NCBI RefSeq assembly: GCF_002563795.1 | Contig: NZ_PDJL01000005.1 | Location: forward strand, 558,001 to 622,000 | DNA length: 64,000 nucleotides | Reading direction: 5' to 3' | Source of the DNA: Vibrio sp. ES.051 | Lineage (GTDB): Bacteria > Pseudomonadota > Gammaproteobacteria > Enterobacterales > Vibrionaceae | Shown: piece by piece, positions 63,231 to 64,000 of the stretch | Layout: every line of letters starts with the position of its first letter | Numbering within the stretch: position 1 is the first letter of the stretch | Program-made: the position numbers and the translations under genes | The notes under the pieces: generated by a model | What the model was told of the DNA's origin: nothing | Databases searched by the model: none | What the model saw: only the letters and a program-made list of their open reading frames with translations

Positions 63231-63485
63231 ATGGCTTTGCTCATTACTGACAAATGCATTAACTGCGACATGTGCGACCCCGAATGCCCCAATGGGGCAA
63301 TCAGCATGGGAGAGAGCATTTTCGAGATTGACCCAGCTCTATGTACAGAGTGTAAGGGACATTACGAAAAGCCAACCTGCCAATCCGTTTGCCCAATTAC
63401 AAAATGCATTATCACCGATCCAAACAATGTTGAAACAGAAGAGCAATTACTTGAGAAATTCGTAATTATTCAAGGGTTCGCATAA
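63231..63485 (+). CDS. yfhL: YfhL-type 4Fe-4S dicluster ferredoxin
   Basis: 84 residues with two cluster motifs: CINCDMCDPECP (9-20) and CTECKGHYEKPTCQSVCP, whose 8-residue gap between the second and third Cys marks the YfhL/Alvin subgroup. Low-potential electron carrier. It starts 2 bp after trhP, so it is a good candidate electron donor to TrhP; this is inference from operon structure. Confidence 0.95.
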   Translation: MALLITDKCINCDMCDPECPNGAISMGESIFEIDPALCTECKGHYEKPTCQSVCPITKCIITDPNNVETEEQLLEKFVIIQGFA

Positions 63486-63490
63486 AAAGA

Positions 63491-63519
63491 AAAGGTTCAA
63501 CTTTCAAAGTTGAACCTTT
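63491..63519. terminator. bidirectional terminator between yfhL and the convergent unknown gene
   Basis: A 14-bp perfect stem (AAAGGTTCAACTTT, 63491-63504, with 63506-63519), A-rich on the left and T-rich on the right. It lies directly against the stop codon of the minus-strand gene. Confidence 0.85.
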
Positions 63520-63521
63520 TT

Positions 63522-63830
63522 TCAACCTGATTTTTCAATAGGGTAGATATTACAGAACAACTCTTTTTCGAAGTGATATTCCAACCTATCCCGCCAGTTT
63601 TCAGCCTGAGATACTGGTACTAAATAAAAATTTTCTCGGCACGTATCCGTAACAAAAGCCATGCCGTGTTGCATCAGTTCGTAATGCACATCATTAATAA
63701 AGCCCGGATCAAGACGCTGACGTCCTGTCAGGTGGTTCACATCTACCCGAGTCAACAATACCCCTTTAGTTTCACTGCTGAATCTGTGTCTTAACCACTC
63801 TGCAAACTCTTTTGCACAAATCATAGTCAT
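63522..63830 (-). CDS. conserved-looking protein of unknown function
   Basis: 102 residues; I do not recognise the family. Soluble, no signal peptide or membrane segment. Two cysteines besides C5 and no metal motif. The N-terminus KEFAEWLRHRF and the middle LTGRQRLDPGFINDVHYELMQ (quoted nearly whole) suggest a small alpha/beta fold. AAGGA about 8 nt upstream of the ATG at 63830 and a terminator at the 3' end support a real gene. It converges on yfhL. Confidence 0.7.
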   Translation of the reverse strand: MTMICAKEFAEWLRHRFSSETKGVLLTRVDVNHLTGRQRLDPGFINDVHYELMQHGMAFVTDTCRENFYLVPVSQAENWRDRLEYHFEKELFCNIYPIEKSG

Positions 63831-64000
63831 GGTTTTATCCTTGATTTACTCTTTCGGCAGGTAAATACAACTACCCTCGTCTGCGTTGTTATTTCTCTTT
63901 TTTGACCAACTGACAGCCATATTGTTAAGAAATCAGAGTATTGTGATGAAAGGGCTATTATAACGGTGTCATTGCGACCTATGAATAAATGCAACTCTGT
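63831..64000. promoter_or_regulatory. upstream region of the unknown gene, cut by window edge
   Basis: No ORF is seen. On the minus strand TATAAT occurs at about 63961-63956, roughly 125 bp before the start codon, with only a weak -35. Confidence 0.35.

Overview
The window is a stretch of the main chromosome (chromosome 1) of a Vibrio, probably a Harveyi-clade or related marine species. The call rests on gene content and order: phoB-phoR-pstS / ppx-ppk1 / pstC-pstA-pstB-phoU / ppk2 / cutC / prx2-oxyR2 / aceB-aceA / secDF-yajC-tgt-queA / isc / ndk-rlmN-rodZ-ispG-hisS-yfgM-bamB-der / alaX-yfgJ-xseA / guaBA / GH19 chitinase. As I recall it, this follows the V. cholerae VC0716-VC0770 block almost gene for gene. 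There are no insertion sequences, phage genes, CRISPR arrays or tRNA/rRNA genes. Most of the window is conserved core genome read on the minus strand.

Layout. 1-8.1 kb is the more accessory end: a truncated LysR gene divergent from a D-amino acid dehydrogenase and an AgcS alanine symporter, then SatP (acetate/succinate), a secreted GH19 chitinase and an NhaC-type antiporter. 8.2-13.2 kb holds guaBA (purine synthesis, with a PurR-like operator in the promoter), xseA and the zinc-ribbon gene yfgJ. 13.17-13.52 kb is a gene-free interval between yfgJ and an alanyl-tRNA editing gene. In V. cholerae this is the position of crtS, the chromosome 1 site that licenses chromosome 2 replication. 13.5-23.6 kb is a housekeeping run (der, bamB, yfgM, hisS, ispG, rodZ, rlmN, ndk). 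23.7-30.9 kb is pepB plus the full isc iron-sulfur operon behind a striking pair of IscR sites. 30.9-38.6 kb holds trmJ, suhB with a boxA in its leader, secDF-yajC, tgt and queA. 38.9-46.3 kb holds a GlyGly-CTERM serine protease, a CBS protein, the glyoxylate shunt and the OxyR2/Prx2 peroxide module. 46.6-60.6 kb is mainly a phosphate/polyphosphate island with PhoB boxes. 60.7-64 kb holds rdgC, the tRNA hydroxylation gene trhP with a ferredoxin, and an unknown small gene.

How it works together. The phosphate island combines sensing (PhoBR), uptake (PstSCAB-PhoU) and all three polyphosphate enzymes (PPK1, PPK2, PPX). PstC and PstA carry very large periplasmic insertions. The isc operon lies close to two Fe-S enzymes that depend on it (RlmN, IspG). 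SuhB, a Nus-complex partner, has a boxA where feedback by that complex is known in E. coli. I found no convincing wholly new multigene system. The most valuable loci are the crtS candidate, the unusual serine protease, the extended Pst permeases and several structured non-coding elements.
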